Source: Mastigocoleus sp. MO_188.B34 | GTDB taxonomy: Bacteria > Cyanobacteriota > Cyanobacteriia > Cyanobacteriales > Nostocaceae | Length of the DNA: 62,821 nt | Direction: 5' to 3' | NCBI RefSeq assembly: GCF_030065675.1 | Contig: NZ_JASJDK010000048.1 | Location: forward strand, 1-62,821 | In this document: positions 28,219-37,331 of the stretch, piece by piece | How positions within the stretch are numbered: position 1 is the stretch's first letter | How the letters are laid out: each line of letters begins with the position of its first letter | The notes under the pieces: generated by a model | What the model was told of the DNA's origin: nothing | The model's database searches: none | The model's input: only the letters and a program-made list of their open reading frames with translations | Translations under genes and position numbers: made by a program

Positions 28219-28345
28219 ATGAGTAATGAGTAATAAGTAATAAGTAATAAGTAATGAGTAAGGGATTAATTCTTCTGACTTCTGTAGAGACGTAGCATGC
28301 TACGTCTCTACAACTCCTGACTCCTGAATTCTGACTTCTGACTTG
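28219..28345. repeat. Composite repeat, right inverted copy
   Basis: Reverse-complement counterpart of 26650-26757: a heptamer array (AGTAATA/AGTAATG, 28219-28260), GGGATTAATTC, TTCTGACTTCTG, a perfect 30-base palindrome 28283-28312 (arm TGTAGAGACGTAGCA), and ACTCCTGACTCCTG. The palindrome stems differ from the left copy but remain fully paired. Confidence 0.8.
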
Positions 28346-28382
28346 CGCTTAGCGCTATATATACGAACTTTAGTAATTGAAT

Positions 28383-29741
28383 ATGCAAACAGATATTTCT
28401 AATATTTCTAAACATCTTCAAAAAAACAATATTAAATTTGTCCGGGTTCTCTTCTGTGACAACGCCAACATCATCCGTTCTAAAGCTTTTCATGTTGACG
28501 TATTAACAGAACATTTTGATAAAGGAGTCAGCATTACAGTTGCACAACAAGCATTTCCTGTAATGTATGATGTGGTGGTTCCGGAAACAGGTATTGCTCC
28601 GGTTGGTGAAGCTTGGATTGTTCCTGATTGGTCTACCCTCAATGTTTTACCCTACGCTCCTACCCATGCTAGGGTCATTGGAAATATATTCAAGGATGGA
28701 GATCCCTGGTCTTTGTGTCCCCGTGGATTTCTCAAAAATGCGATCGCTAAAGCTCAAGATTTTGGTTTGCAGGTCAAAGCGGCTTTTGAAAACGAATTTT
28801 ATTTGTTGAAATCTAATTCTGATGGGATAGTACCCACCGATGACACAGTTTTTGCTTCTACTTTGGGGATGGATATTAACTGTGCTGTAATTAATGATAT
28901 TACTGATGCTTTGGCTGCTCAATCAATTCAAGTTGAACGGTATCATCCTGAATCAGGTCCAGGTCAACATGAAATTTCGATTCGTTATAGTGATGCTTTA
29001 CAAACTGCTGACAGACAAATTGCTTTTCGGGAAACGGTGCGAGGAGTAGCGCTCAAACATGGACTTACGGCTTCTTTTATGCCAAAAGTTTTTGAGAATA
29101 AAGCTGGTAATGGTTGTCATTTGCATTTGAGTTTGTGGAAGGGTGAGGAAAATATTATTTCTGACCCAGATGGGATTGATGGAATTTCTAAAACTGCTCG
29201 CAGTTTCATGGCTGGAATTCTTGAGCATTTACCTGCTTTAATGACGCTGACAACACCTAGCGTTAATTCTTATCGTCGGATTTCTCCCCATTCCTGGAGT
29301 GGTGCGTTTCGTTGTTGGGGATTTGATAATCGGGAAGCTGCGATCAGGGTACCTACTAGTTTTGCTTCACCTTCTTCTAGTAATTTTTCTCCCAGTCATT
29401 TTGAACTAAAAACCGTTGATGGTGCTGCTAATCCCTATCTAGCTTTGGGAAGTGTAATTTCAGCAGGTTTGGATGGAATTAAGCGCGGTCTAAAACTTGG
29501 AAAACAGGTGAGCGTTGACCCTGGACATCTCTCCGAAACAGAACGAGAAAAATTGGGAATAGATTCTTTACCAATTTCTTTGGGAAATGCCAATGTTAAT
29601 CTGATTAATAATAATATGCTAAAAAATGCTTTGGGGCCGGATCTATTTCAAGCACTTATTGCTGTGCGTCAGGCTGAGTGGGAAGGAATGAAGAATATGA
29701 GAATAGAAGAGGAAGTGAAGATACTACTGTCAAGATATTGA
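28383..29741 (+). CDS. Glutamine-synthetase-family glutamate-amine ligase
   Basis: Start at ATG 28383 (a TTG two codons earlier is in frame). 452 residues of the GS-I fold, likely ATP-dependent ligation of glutamate to an amine. Seen: FENEFYL and HEISI (metal-binding Glu), NGCHLHLSLW (ATP/metal His), and the glutamate-binding PHSWSGAFRCWGFDNREAAIR. The N-terminal beta-grasp (VRVLFCDNANIIRSKAF) is of the divergent FluG/gamma-glutamyl-amine type rather than GlnA. The adenylylation-site region of true GlnA is absent. The next gene, 229 bases on, encodes the amidohydrolase that is fused to such a ligase in fungal FluG. The substrate is unknown. Confidence 0.87.
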   Translation: MQTDISNISKHLQKNNIKFVRVLFCDNANIIRSKAFHVDVLTEHFDKGVSITVAQQAFPVMYDVVVPETGIAPVGEAWIVPDWSTLNVLPYAPTHARVIGNIFKDGDPWSLCPRGFLKNAIAKAQDFGLQVKAAFENEFYLLKSNSDGIVPTDDTVFASTLGMDINCAVINDITDALAAQSIQVERYHPESGPGQHEISIRYSDALQTADRQIAFRETVRGVALKHGLTASFMPKVFENKAGNGCHLHLSLWKGEENIISDPDGIDGISKTARSFMAGILEHLPALMTLTTPSVNSYRRISPHSWSGAFRCWGFDNREAAIRVPTSFASPSSSNFSPSHFELKTVDGAANPYLALGSVISAGLDGIKRGLKLGKQVSVDPGHLSETEREKLGIDSLPISLGNANVNLINNNMLKNALGPDLFQALIAVRQAEWEGMKNMRIEEEVKILLSRY

Positions 29742-29829
29742 TTCAAAATTTCTGGTTTTTGATTGTACTGGGTAGCTTTCTCACCTGAGAGATCTAAGCC
29801 AATACAGTTCAGTTAAGACTTTTTTTAAT

Positions 29830-29883
29830 GTAGAGACGCGACAGAGCCTGCGGCGTCGGCGTTAGCCTCTGTCGCGTCTCTAC
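29830..29883. repeat. Dispersed hairpin, long class
   Basis: Perfect 17-base arms GTAGAGACGCGACAGAG and CTCTGTCGCGTCTCTAC surround the same 20-base loop as at 26063. It lies between the two FluG-like genes and could attenuate read-through. Nearby, 29909-29960, a CTAACCTCCCCCGAG phrase is repeated just before the next start codon. Confidence 0.8.
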
Positions 29884-29970
29884 GAAGAAATTTAGGCTTA
29901 TCTAAAGCTTCTAACCTCCCCCGAGAGATCTAACCCCCTCCTAACCTCCCCCGAGGGAGGAATTTGAACT

Positions 29971-31191
29971 ATGGAACTTTGGGATATTCCTGCGATCGAC
30001 CAACATGCTCATAATTTGTTAAAGCCAGAAGCGATCGCAAGTCGTCCTTATGCTGCTGCTTTTACTGAAGCTCATCATCCCGATATTATTGATAATCATG
30101 TCTGTCATACTTTGTTTTATCGTCGCAGTTTGCGGGATATGGCAGACTTATTAAAATGCAAACCTCAAGAGTCAGAAATTATCGCCTCAAGAAATAATTT
30201 AGGGTTAGAAGAGTTAACAAAAGTTTGTTTTAATGCTGCTAATTTAGATGCTATTTTGTTGGATGATGGTTTTCTTCCTCAAGAAATTTTACCTTGGCAA
30301 TGGCATCAACAATTTGTGTCTGTCAGACGATTATTAAGGATAGAAGATGTTGCTCAAAATTTGATCTCGCAAGTGAATAGTTTTGAGGAATTTCGGGAAA
30401 GGTTTAGAGCAGAAATTGACCCCCCACCGCCTGAAGTAGTAGGTTTTAAAAGTATTGCTGCTTATCGTACGGGTTTAGAAATTAAGCCTGTGGAATTAGC
30501 AATGGTTAAAGATAAATTTAATCAAATCAAACAAACTACGGGAGAACAGGACTTACCCACGGACAACACAATTACAGTCATTGCGACGCAAGGAAGCAAT
30601 CTCAAATCATTAGAAACTGGTAACGAGTGCGTAAGTCCTAGAGAACAAGTACCCCGTTTAAGTGATAAATCTTTAATTGACTTTTTAATTATCCAAACTT
30701 TAGAAGTCGCAGCAAAACATAAAATACCAATCCAATTTCACACGGGATTTGGCGATCCAGATTTAGATTTACGCCAAGCAAATCCTTTGCACTTAAGATT
30801 TTTATTAGAAGATAATCGCTTTCGTGATGTTCCGATTGTTTTGTTGCATACTTCCTATCCTTACACCCGTGAAGCTGGTTATTTAGCATCGGTTTATCCC
30901 AATGTTTATATCGGTTTAGGTTTGGCTATACCTTCCTTAAGTATGGCGGGAATGAGAAATATTATCAGTCAACTAATGGAGTTAGCACCTGTTAGTAAAT
31001 TGATGTATTCTTCCGATGCTCATTTGATTCCCGATTTATATTATTTAGGTGCAAAATGGGGGCGGAAAGTTTTGGGTGAAGTGTTGGATGATGCTGTTAA
31101 AGATGCGGATTTAACTGTTAAGGAAGCTGAGGAAATGGCTGTGGCTGTTTTGCGGGGAAATAGCGATCGGGTTTATGGGTTGAATGTGTAA
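29971..31191 (+). CDS. FluG-type amidohydrolase
   Basis: 406 residues, a TIM-barrel metal-dependent hydrolase (amidohydrolase_2 type). Metal ligands seen: AIDQHAHN (H-x-H) near residue 12, QFHTGFGD with a His near 255, VLLHTSYPY near 290, and the catalytic Asp in MYSSDAHLIPDLYY near 350. The order and the motif PYTREAGYLASVYPNVYIGL match the N-terminal half of FluG proteins and bacterial relatives, whose partner ligase is the gene just upstream. It probably hydrolyses a gamma-glutamyl or related amide. It has GAGGAAT as a ribosome site before ATG 29971. Confidence 0.87.
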   Translation: MELWDIPAIDQHAHNLLKPEAIASRPYAAAFTEAHHPDIIDNHVCHTLFYRRSLRDMADLLKCKPQESEIIASRNNLGLEELTKVCFNAANLDAILLDDGFLPQEILPWQWHQQFVSVRRLLRIEDVAQNLISQVNSFEEFRERFRAEIDPPPPEVVGFKSIAAYRTGLEIKPVELAMVKDKFNQIKQTTGEQDLPTDNTITVIATQGSNLKSLETGNECVSPREQVPRLSDKSLIDFLIIQTLEVAAKHKIPIQFHTGFGDPDLDLRQANPLHLRFLLEDNRFRDVPIVLLHTSYPYTREAGYLASVYPNVYIGLGLAIPSLSMAGMRNIISQLMELAPVSKLMYSSDAHLIPDLYYLGAKWGRKVLGEVLDDAVKDADLTVKEAEEMAVAVLRGNSDRVYGLNV

Positions 31192-31259
31192 TCTATGAAT
31201 AGCGATATTTAAATCGGATTTGAAATACAAATTGATTTACAAAAAAATTTTATTTACTA

Positions 31260-34200
31260 CTACTTATTAAAAGCATCACACATATACTTGTTTTCTTGTT
31301 GATCATCAATAGGATTGATTTTGTAGTACTCGCGCATAAAATCACATGCTTCTTCAAGTAAATAATCAAAATCCAATTTCCATAGCCTAACAGTGTTGTC
31401 AAGACTTGCAGAAGCAAGGAGCTTACCATCTGGACTAAAGCTGACACCATAAACCCAGTATGTATGTCCTGTAAGGCTGTTTATTTCTTTGTGGGTAGTG
31501 GTGTCCCACAATCTCACAGTGTTGTCACTACCTACAGAAGCAAGGAACTTACCATCTGGACTAAAGCTGACGCCAACAACGGATTTTGTATGACCTTTGA
31601 GGGTTGCGATTTCTTTTTGGGTGGTAGTATCCCAAAATTTCACTATATTGTCACGACTCCCAGAAGCAAGAAGCTTACCATCGGGACTGAAGCTGACACC
31701 CCAAACCTGATTTGTATGACCTTTGAGGGTTGCGATTTCTTTGTAGGTAGTGGTGTCCCAAAGTTTCACCGTGTTGTCTGAACTAGCAGAAGCAAGGAGC
31801 CTGCTATTAGGACTGAAGCTGACGCCCCGAACCTGATTTGTATGACCTTTGAGGGTTGCGATTTCTTTGTAGGTAGTGGTGTCCCAAAGTTTCACCGTGT
31901 TGTCTGAACTAGCAGAAGCAAGGAGCTTACTATCAGGACTGAAGCTGACGCCCCAAACCTGATTTGTATGACCTTTGAGGGTTTTGATTCTTTTGTGGGT
32001 GGTGGTGTCCCAAAGTTTCACCGTGTTGTCTGAACTAGCAGAAGCAAGGAGCCTGCTATTAGGACTAAAGCTGACGCCCCAAATCTGATTTGTATGACCT
32101 TTGAAAGTTTTAATTTCTTGGCGGGTTGCTGTATCCCACAGTTTTACCATTTTGTTAGCATCTCCAGTTGCAAGGAGCTTGCTATCAGGACTGAAGCTGA
32201 CACTATGAACGTGGTTTGTATACCCGATGAGAGTTTTGATGTTTTTGTGAGTGGTGGTGTCCCAAAGTTTCACTGTTTTGTCGAAACTGGCAGAAGCAAG
32301 AAGCTTGCTATCAGGGCTGAAGCTGACCCTATAAACTTCGTTTTTATGACCTTTGAGGGTTTTGATTTCTTTGTAGGTGGTGGTATCCCATAGTTTCACT
32401 GTTTTGTCAGTACTTGCAGAAGCAAGAAGCTTTTCATTAGGGCTAAAGCTGATATTGTAAACCCAATTTGTATGACCTTTGAGGGTTTTGATTTCTTTGT
32501 GGGTAGTGGTATCCCACAACTTTACTGTTTTATCAGCACTTGCAGAAGCAAGAAGCTTTCCATCAGCACTGAAGCTCACACTATAAACTGCATTTTTATG
32601 ACCTTTGAGGGTTTTGATTTCTTTGTGAGTGGTGGTGTCCCAAAGTTTCACCGTTTTGTCACCACTCGCAGAAGCAAGGAACTTGCCATCAGGGCTAAAG
32701 CTGACAGCAATCACCGAACCTTTATGCCCTTTAAGGTATGTAATTTCTTTATGGGTAATAGTATCCCAAAGTTTTACGGTATGGTCACGACTTGTGGAAG
32801 CAAGTAGCCTCCCATCAAAACTGAAGCTAACCCCATAAACTTCATTTGTATGACCTTTGAGGGTTTTGATTTCTTTGTGGGTAGTGGTATCCCACAGTCT
32901 TACCGTTTTATCACCACTCGCAGAAGCAAGAAGCTTCCCATCAGGGCTGAAAATGACACTATAAACTTCATTTGTGTGCCCTTTAAGGGTTTTGATTACT
33001 TTGCCAGTGGTTATATTCCACAATTTCACTGTATTGTCAGCACTTGCAGAAGCAAGGAGTTTTCTATCAGGGCTAAATGTGATACCCCAAACTGATTTTG
33101 CATGTCCTCCTAAGTTGTTGGGTACAGCAACATTGTGAACTGTATTTAATAATGCTATTTCTACCTGGGTGCGGGTATTCCCATCTATCCAGGGTTTATC
33201 TTGCATTTTTGTCGCAGCCTTTAAGCTTGATTCAAGAGCTTTCCGTCCATCTGAGGGCAAAAAGCCATAAGAGCTTACAACTAAAGTCTTAATTTCACTG
33301 ATTTCAGCATTCCGCCACGCTATAGTGGAATACAATGCCACCAATCCTATAGAAGCTGCAATAGTCGACAAGGCTATAAAAGAAGGAAGAGCAGGCTTTA
33401 ATTTGTTCCATCGATCTCGCAAACTAAATGATAAATGTTCATTAATCCATCTACGGTCAAATACTTGTCCATAAATCCGATTACGCAACCGTAAAACATT
33501 ATTCTCGCGTCGCACCACTCCCGACAGTTTCAGGTGCGATTTAATGATCGATTGTTCTTCGTCCAAAATAGTTTCCTTACCCAAGCGAATCTGCCGATAA
33601 AACGTCAATACCTCATCTTGATTTGGAGCACGTTTGGTGAGCATATCCCGCACAAACTGCAAGTTATTATCTTGCTCACTCATTATTCCAAAAAATGTAC
33701 TACTGACCGCCTGCTTCACTTCTTTTCGCGACCAATCGTCTTTATGCTGTTTACCAATAATGCTGCACAGACGTTGGGTTAAATATGGATGTCCCCTAGT
33801 CCATTCCAAAACAAATCTAAGCAAATGCTGTGCTGACTCGGTTTTCTCTCCTAACCCTTTTGCTAAGGGTAGTGCTTCCTCAAAAGTAAAATCAGTTAAA
33901 TCTACTCGCTGTCCAATATTAAAAGGTGTTCGCTTCGGATCGCGGATTAAATCCCCCGGTGTTGCGACTCCAATCAACACAAAGGAAAGTCTTTTAAATT
34001 CTGGATTTTGAGCGCGAGCTAAATATAAGTAACGAATTGCCGCAAAAAAATCATCCGTAAAATTTAGACTGAGAGTAGTATCAATTTCATCAACAAAAAT
34101 AACTATAGGCGATCTCACCTCAACCAACAAAACTTTCCCAAAGAACCGAGTTAGTCGCTGAGTTAAACCAAGATGGGAGTATTGCTGCCACCATTCCACT

Positions 34201-34514
34201 ACATCTGTATCTAACATCAAAGTATCTTCAATAGTACTGAGTAAACCCAGATACCATTGTTCGGCTGTTAAACCGACCCCCAACTGAGTTAAATCAATTA
34301 CAACCGACTCAATCTTCTCCACCGCTAGTTGTTCTGCAGTCTGTACCATCAAACTGGATTTACCCATTTGGCGAGATGTAAGGACATAAGCAAAAATACT
34401 CTGTTGACATAAAGCCAATAATTCTTGATCAGCTTTGCGGGGAATGTAAATACCATCACCAGCCTGTACTGTCCCACCCAAAGTGTAAATGTTTGTTTTA
34501 TTTCCTTCAGACAT
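31260..34514 (-). CDS. Membrane ATPase with fourteen near-identical WD40 repeats
   Basis: 1084 residues. The N-terminal AAA_35-like STAND ATPase has a Walker A of the SRQMGKSS form (Lys52), Walker B IVIFVDEID (Asp142, Glu143) and TRGHPYLTQRL (near 239-249). A winged-helix part follows, then one membrane helix (about 376-396) and a short helical stalk. From 468 to about 1055 there are fourteen WD40 blades of exactly 42 residues (LKGHTNxVxxVSFSPDxKLL pattern), enough for two seven-bladed propellers. Blades are so alike that DNA repeats at a 126-base period. The start codon overlaps the stop of the upstream CHAT-TIR gene by 8 bases, so they are translationally coupled. It is probably the sensor partner of that protein. 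Confidence 0.9.
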   Translation of the reverse strand: MSEGNKTNIYTLGGTVQAGDGIYIPRKADQELLALCQQSIFAYVLTSRQMGKSSLMVQTAEQLAVEKIESVVIDLTQLGVGLTAEQWYLGLLSTIEDTLMLDTDVVEWWQQYSHLGLTQRLTRFFGKVLLVEVRSPIVIFVDEIDTTLSLNFTDDFFAAIRYLYLARAQNPEFKRLSFVLIGVATPGDLIRDPKRTPFNIGQRVDLTDFTFEEALPLAKGLGEKTESAQHLLRFVLEWTRGHPYLTQRLCSIIGKQHKDDWSRKEVKQAVSSTFFGIMSEQDNNLQFVRDMLTKRAPNQDEVLTFYRQIRLGKETILDEEQSIIKSHLKLSGVVRRENNVLRLRNRIYGQVFDRRWINEHLSFSLRDRWNKLKPALPSFIALSTIAASIGLVALYSTIAWRNAEISEIKTLVVSSYGFLPSDGRKALESSLKAATKMQDKPWIDGNTRTQVEIALLNTVHNVAVPNNLGGHAKSVWGITFSPDRKLLASASADNTVKLWNITTGKVIKTLKGHTNEVYSVIFSPDGKLLASASGDKTVRLWDTTTHKEIKTLKGHTNEVYGVSFSFDGRLLASTSRDHTVKLWDTITHKEITYLKGHKGSVIAVSFSPDGKFLASASGDKTVKLWDTTTHKEIKTLKGHKNAVYSVSFSADGKLLASASADKTVKLWDTTTHKEIKTLKGHTNWVYNISFSPNEKLLASASTDKTVKLWDTTTYKEIKTLKGHKNEVYRVSFSPDSKLLASASFDKTVKLWDTTTHKNIKTLIGYTNHVHSVSFSPDSKLLATGDANKMVKLWDTATRQEIKTFKGHTNQIWGVSFSPNSRLLASASSDNTVKLWDTTTHKRIKTLKGHTNQVWGVSFSPDSKLLASASSDNTVKLWDTTTYKEIATLKGHTNQVRGVSFSPNSRLLASASSDNTVKLWDTTTYKEIATLKGHTNQVWGVSFSPDGKLLASGSRDNIVKFWDTTTQKEIATLKGHTKSVVGVSFSPDGKFLASVGSDNTVRLWDTTTHKEINSLTGHTYWVYGVSFSPDGKLLASASLDNTVRLWKLDFDYLLEEACDFMREYYKINPIDDQQENKYMCDAFNK
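31400..33120. repeat. 126-bp tandem repeat array encoding WD40 blades
   Basis: Fourteen units of 126 bases. Some neighbouring units (for example around 31735-31860 and 31861-31986) are nearly identical, including synonymous positions. This indicates recent duplication or gene conversion inside the coding sequence. Confidence 0.85.
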
Positions 34515-36600
34515 GAAGATTATCCTGGAAATAACCGGCGTAAAGTTGACAACGGGGCAATACTCTTCTCCCCGACTCCCGCACTAAACCTGCGCCTCTG
34601 AGTCGCCAGAAAACAAGTTTATCTTTGCAGCTGTTATGATTAATAACTTCTGACAGACCTTGAATTAATTCTGTTTTATTACGTAATAGCGATAAGAGAT
34701 GACGTAGGTGATCGCCAAACAAACCATGCTCGGCACTAGCATTAGCAAACAATTCAGCAGGAGAAATTTGTCCACTCGCAACCGAGTATAAAGACTTCCG
34801 CACCAAATAAGGATGCCCAGCAAGCAACATCATTAATTGTTTCTCTTCATTGACGTTAAAGGGTGAATTATGGCGTTGGTTCAGGTCAGCTAGTTGTTCC
34901 GGGGTAAAATCTGCTAATTCCATCACTTCCCCCACATTAAAAGGAGACTGATTCAGATCGTCAATTAACTGATAAGGTTCCGTAGAAGTAACAAGTACTA
35001 AATCAAGATTTTTCCAGATCTGTTTAGTAGCACGACTGTTATGCCAGCTACGCAACATCCCGAAGAAATCGCTCCGAAAGTCGCTATCAAAGACTTTGTC
35101 TACCTCATCCATTGCTAAAACTAGTGGTTGACTCAACTCTTTCAAAATGTAGCGACCTATGTAGCGAGTACAACATCTGCTGTTACCTAATGCTGGATTC
35201 CAATACTCATCTACTTTATCGTCGATTTCCAGTACATCAGCCAGCCAAAAGCAAAATCGACGAAAGAAAATTTCAGGATCGTTCAAAGCTGCTTTGTTAA
35301 AAAGTTGAAAATCTAAAAAAGCAACTCGTTTGCCTGCCTTAACTGCTGCATCAATAATACGATTTAATAGCGAACTTTTACCTACTTGTCTTGGCCCCTT
35401 AATCGTAATTGTTACTCCCCGTCGTTGAATTATTCGTAGTGCGATCGCATCACTTGGACGTTCCACATAAAACACTGAAGAACTATCCATTGTACCTGAC
35501 GGCATTTCTAATGGTGATGGCTGTGCTGATGGGAAAGGTCGGGGTAAAGGTGAAGGTTTGCTTTCCTGAATTAGTTCAATCTTCCTTGGCGGTTTATCGA
35601 TGGTTAATTGATTACCAGCAACAGCTTGCTTTAATTCTTTAATTAAACGAGGTGTATCTGAAAGATCTTGCCAAAATGCCCAGTTAATGTTGTTTAAATA
35701 AGCACTTAAAGGATACTGAAATGGCTCGCGATAATTGAGCCGCACCGGTAAAATTGTGGGGCTTCCCTTCTGAACTTGTCCAAACTCATGTGCCATGCGA
35801 ATTTCTGTCTCTATCATTTCACTGTGAACTGAATGCTCACTAAGCAAGACAATCAAAAAATCAGCTTGGCAAATTTGTATCTCAATCATTTCAGCCCAAC
35901 GTGTACCAACCAGAATTTTTTGGTCGATAAAAACTTCATGGTAAGGTGACATTGTTTGGAAAATTTCTAAAGCCACCTGTTGATCTGGCTGTGCATATCT
36001 TTTATAACTAATAAATATACGTTTACTATCTCGAGTTTTGGATTTTTTGCTTTTCAACACTGGGGTTGAGCCTTCTGGAATACCCTTCAAATCAATTGAT
36101 GTACAACCAAACTCAAACCCATCTTCAATACTTCTACCTGCTCCCAAAGCATCATAAAACCCTACTGCAAAATTAATTGCAGTTTTATCTCCTACAGCTT
36201 GGCTCATCCCGATAACATAATCGATATGTTGATGAATTGCTTCTGCTTGCACTTCTGAATAACAAGCATTAAGTACAACACATTCGATTGTGTCTTGAAA
36301 TAACTTAAATAACCTTGCCAGAGATTGTACACTTACCAATTGCATTTGTCCGGAATTATTCTCTAGTACTAAACCTCCATCTCCTACACTATGTCCAGAA
36401 AAATGTACTATTTGTGGGTCATAATCCAACAAAGCACGGCGTAAATCCTCTATTCGCACCGCTAATTTAGGGATAATTTCAAATTCCTGTCGATGTTTAG
36501 CACGTTCTAAACCTGCTTCAATTTCCCGCACCTCTAGATCTAAGCTTAGCTTAGAAGTATCTGTGGGATTGGCTGATAAAAGCAGGATTTTTTTCACCAT
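34507..36600 (-). CDS. CHAT protease-TIR-STAND ATPase fusion
   Basis: 697 residues, three modules. Residues 1-170: a CHAT (caspase-like) cysteine protease, with the catalytic pair His70 in HFSGHS and Cys112 in LNACYS. Residues 193-300: a TIR domain (RIFISYK, FIDQKILVGTRWAEMIEIQI, LIVLLSEHSVHS) with Glu266 where NAD-cleaving TIRs have their catalytic Glu. After a Pro/Ser-rich linker (345-370), an AAA_35-like ATPase with P-loop GPRQVGKSS (Lys408), Walker B LVLAMDEVD (Asp498, Glu499) and AGHPYLVRKSL, ending with a winged-helix-like tail. No membrane segment. It is followed, with an 8-base overlap, by the WD40 ATPase gene. A two-effector death or defence protein controlled by an ATP switch is the best inference. 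Confidence 0.9.
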   Translation of the reverse strand: MVKKILLLSANPTDTSKLSLDLEVREIEAGLERAKHRQEFEIIPKLAVRIEDLRRALLDYDPQIVHFSGHSVGDGGLVLENNSGQMQLVSVQSLARLFKLFQDTIECVVLNACYSEVQAEAIHQHIDYVIGMSQAVGDKTAINFAVGFYDALGAGRSIEDGFEFGCTSIDLKGIPEGSTPVLKSKKSKTRDSKRIFISYKRYAQPDQQVALEIFQTMSPYHEVFIDQKILVGTRWAEMIEIQICQADFLIVLLSEHSVHSEMIETEIRMAHEFGQVQKGSPTILPVRLNYREPFQYPLSAYLNNINWAFWQDLSDTPRLIKELKQAVAGNQLTIDKPPRKIELIQESKPSPLPRPFPSAQPSPLEMPSGTMDSSSVFYVERPSDAIALRIIQRRGVTITIKGPRQVGKSSLLNRIIDAAVKAGKRVAFLDFQLFNKAALNDPEIFFRRFCFWLADVLEIDDKVDEYWNPALGNSRCCTRYIGRYILKELSQPLVLAMDEVDKVFDSDFRSDFFGMLRSWHNSRATKQIWKNLDLVLVTSTEPYQLIDDLNQSPFNVGEVMELADFTPEQLADLNQRHNSPFNVNEEKQLMMLLAGHPYLVRKSLYSVASGQISPAELFANASAEHGLFGDHLRHLLSLLRNKTELIQGLSEVINHNSCKDKLVFWRLRGAGLVRESGRRVLPRCQLYAGYFQDNLHV

Positions 36601-37331
36601 GCCGCCAAATCTAAAATTAAAAATGAAAGACTATATTGTTAATCAGTTACCTAATATTCTAAATTATTTTCATTTGATAATGCCATGAAATGCTGCAATT
36701 AACAGTATCAACATATGTTTATCTTATGCTTTAATGCTAAATATATAAAATTTACTTTGCGATAAATCAGATCGCGCTTCATTTATTCCGAAATTCCGAG
36801 ATTAGCTCCAAACCACGCTTCCTCAACATCAGTGTTACTCAAATCAGCTTCTTGCAAATTTGATTCTGTCAAATTCGCACCTCTAAGATCCGCATTTCTG
36901 AAATCAATACGACTAAGGTTAGCATCTGTGAGTGCTCCTTACTGATTCCGATTTAATCATTGAAATCAGAAACCCAATAATTCATGGCTGATGTGAATTA
37001 AATTCAGCTTTCTAATATCAAGGGTTTCAAGAACCGGCTTAAATCACGCTTGTGATTATTCCTACGAATTTAGGTTATTTAAGCTTCTAATTCACATAAG
37101 GCGTAATTCTGTAATTCTTAATATATAATTTGCAATCAAACTTACGCAGTCGCTTTAAAAGCGGAGCATCATATAAACAACAAAAGTATTCTTACTTAAT
37201 AAATATTCACATCATCTCAAAGTCCCCCTTCCCAAGGGGGATTTAGGGGGATCATGATTTTTGACCCATAAGCAATTGCTTGAGGTATGACATTGAGTAT
37301 CATTAAAAATTACCAATTACCAATCCCCATA
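36601..37331. other. Intergenic region upstream of the CHAT-TIR operon
   Basis: About 730 bases holding the pentapeptide relic and otherwise AT-rich DNA. Positions 37140-37170 have a CTTACGCAGTCGCTTTAAAAGC motif that resembles one end of the MITE-like element upstream of phnD. The operon promoter should lie between 36601 and 36782. Confidence 0.4.
36783..36938 (-). pseudogene. Pentapeptide-repeat protein fragment
   Basis: About 51 codons on the minus strand read LTDANLSRIDFRNADLRGAN, then LTESNLQEADLSNTD and AWFGANL, ending in a stop at 36783. An in-frame TAA lies immediately upstream of the repeats and there is no start codon. This is a remnant of a pentapeptide-repeat gene, not an intact one. 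It lies upstream of the CHAT-TIR gene on the same strand. Confidence 0.7.

Noticed and set aside
28383-29741. GlnA (main glutamine synthetase)
   Set aside because: The N-terminal region and gene context match the FluG/gamma-glutamyl-amine ligase branch, and adenylylation-site features of GlnA are not seen.
31464-33095. Several plus-strand ORFs of 60-110 codons
   Set aside because: They are periodic shadows of the WD40 repeat array on the opposite strand.
31400-33120. Regular repeats suggesting a CRISPR array
   Set aside because: The period is 126 bases and in frame with WD40 blades. There are no unique spacers.
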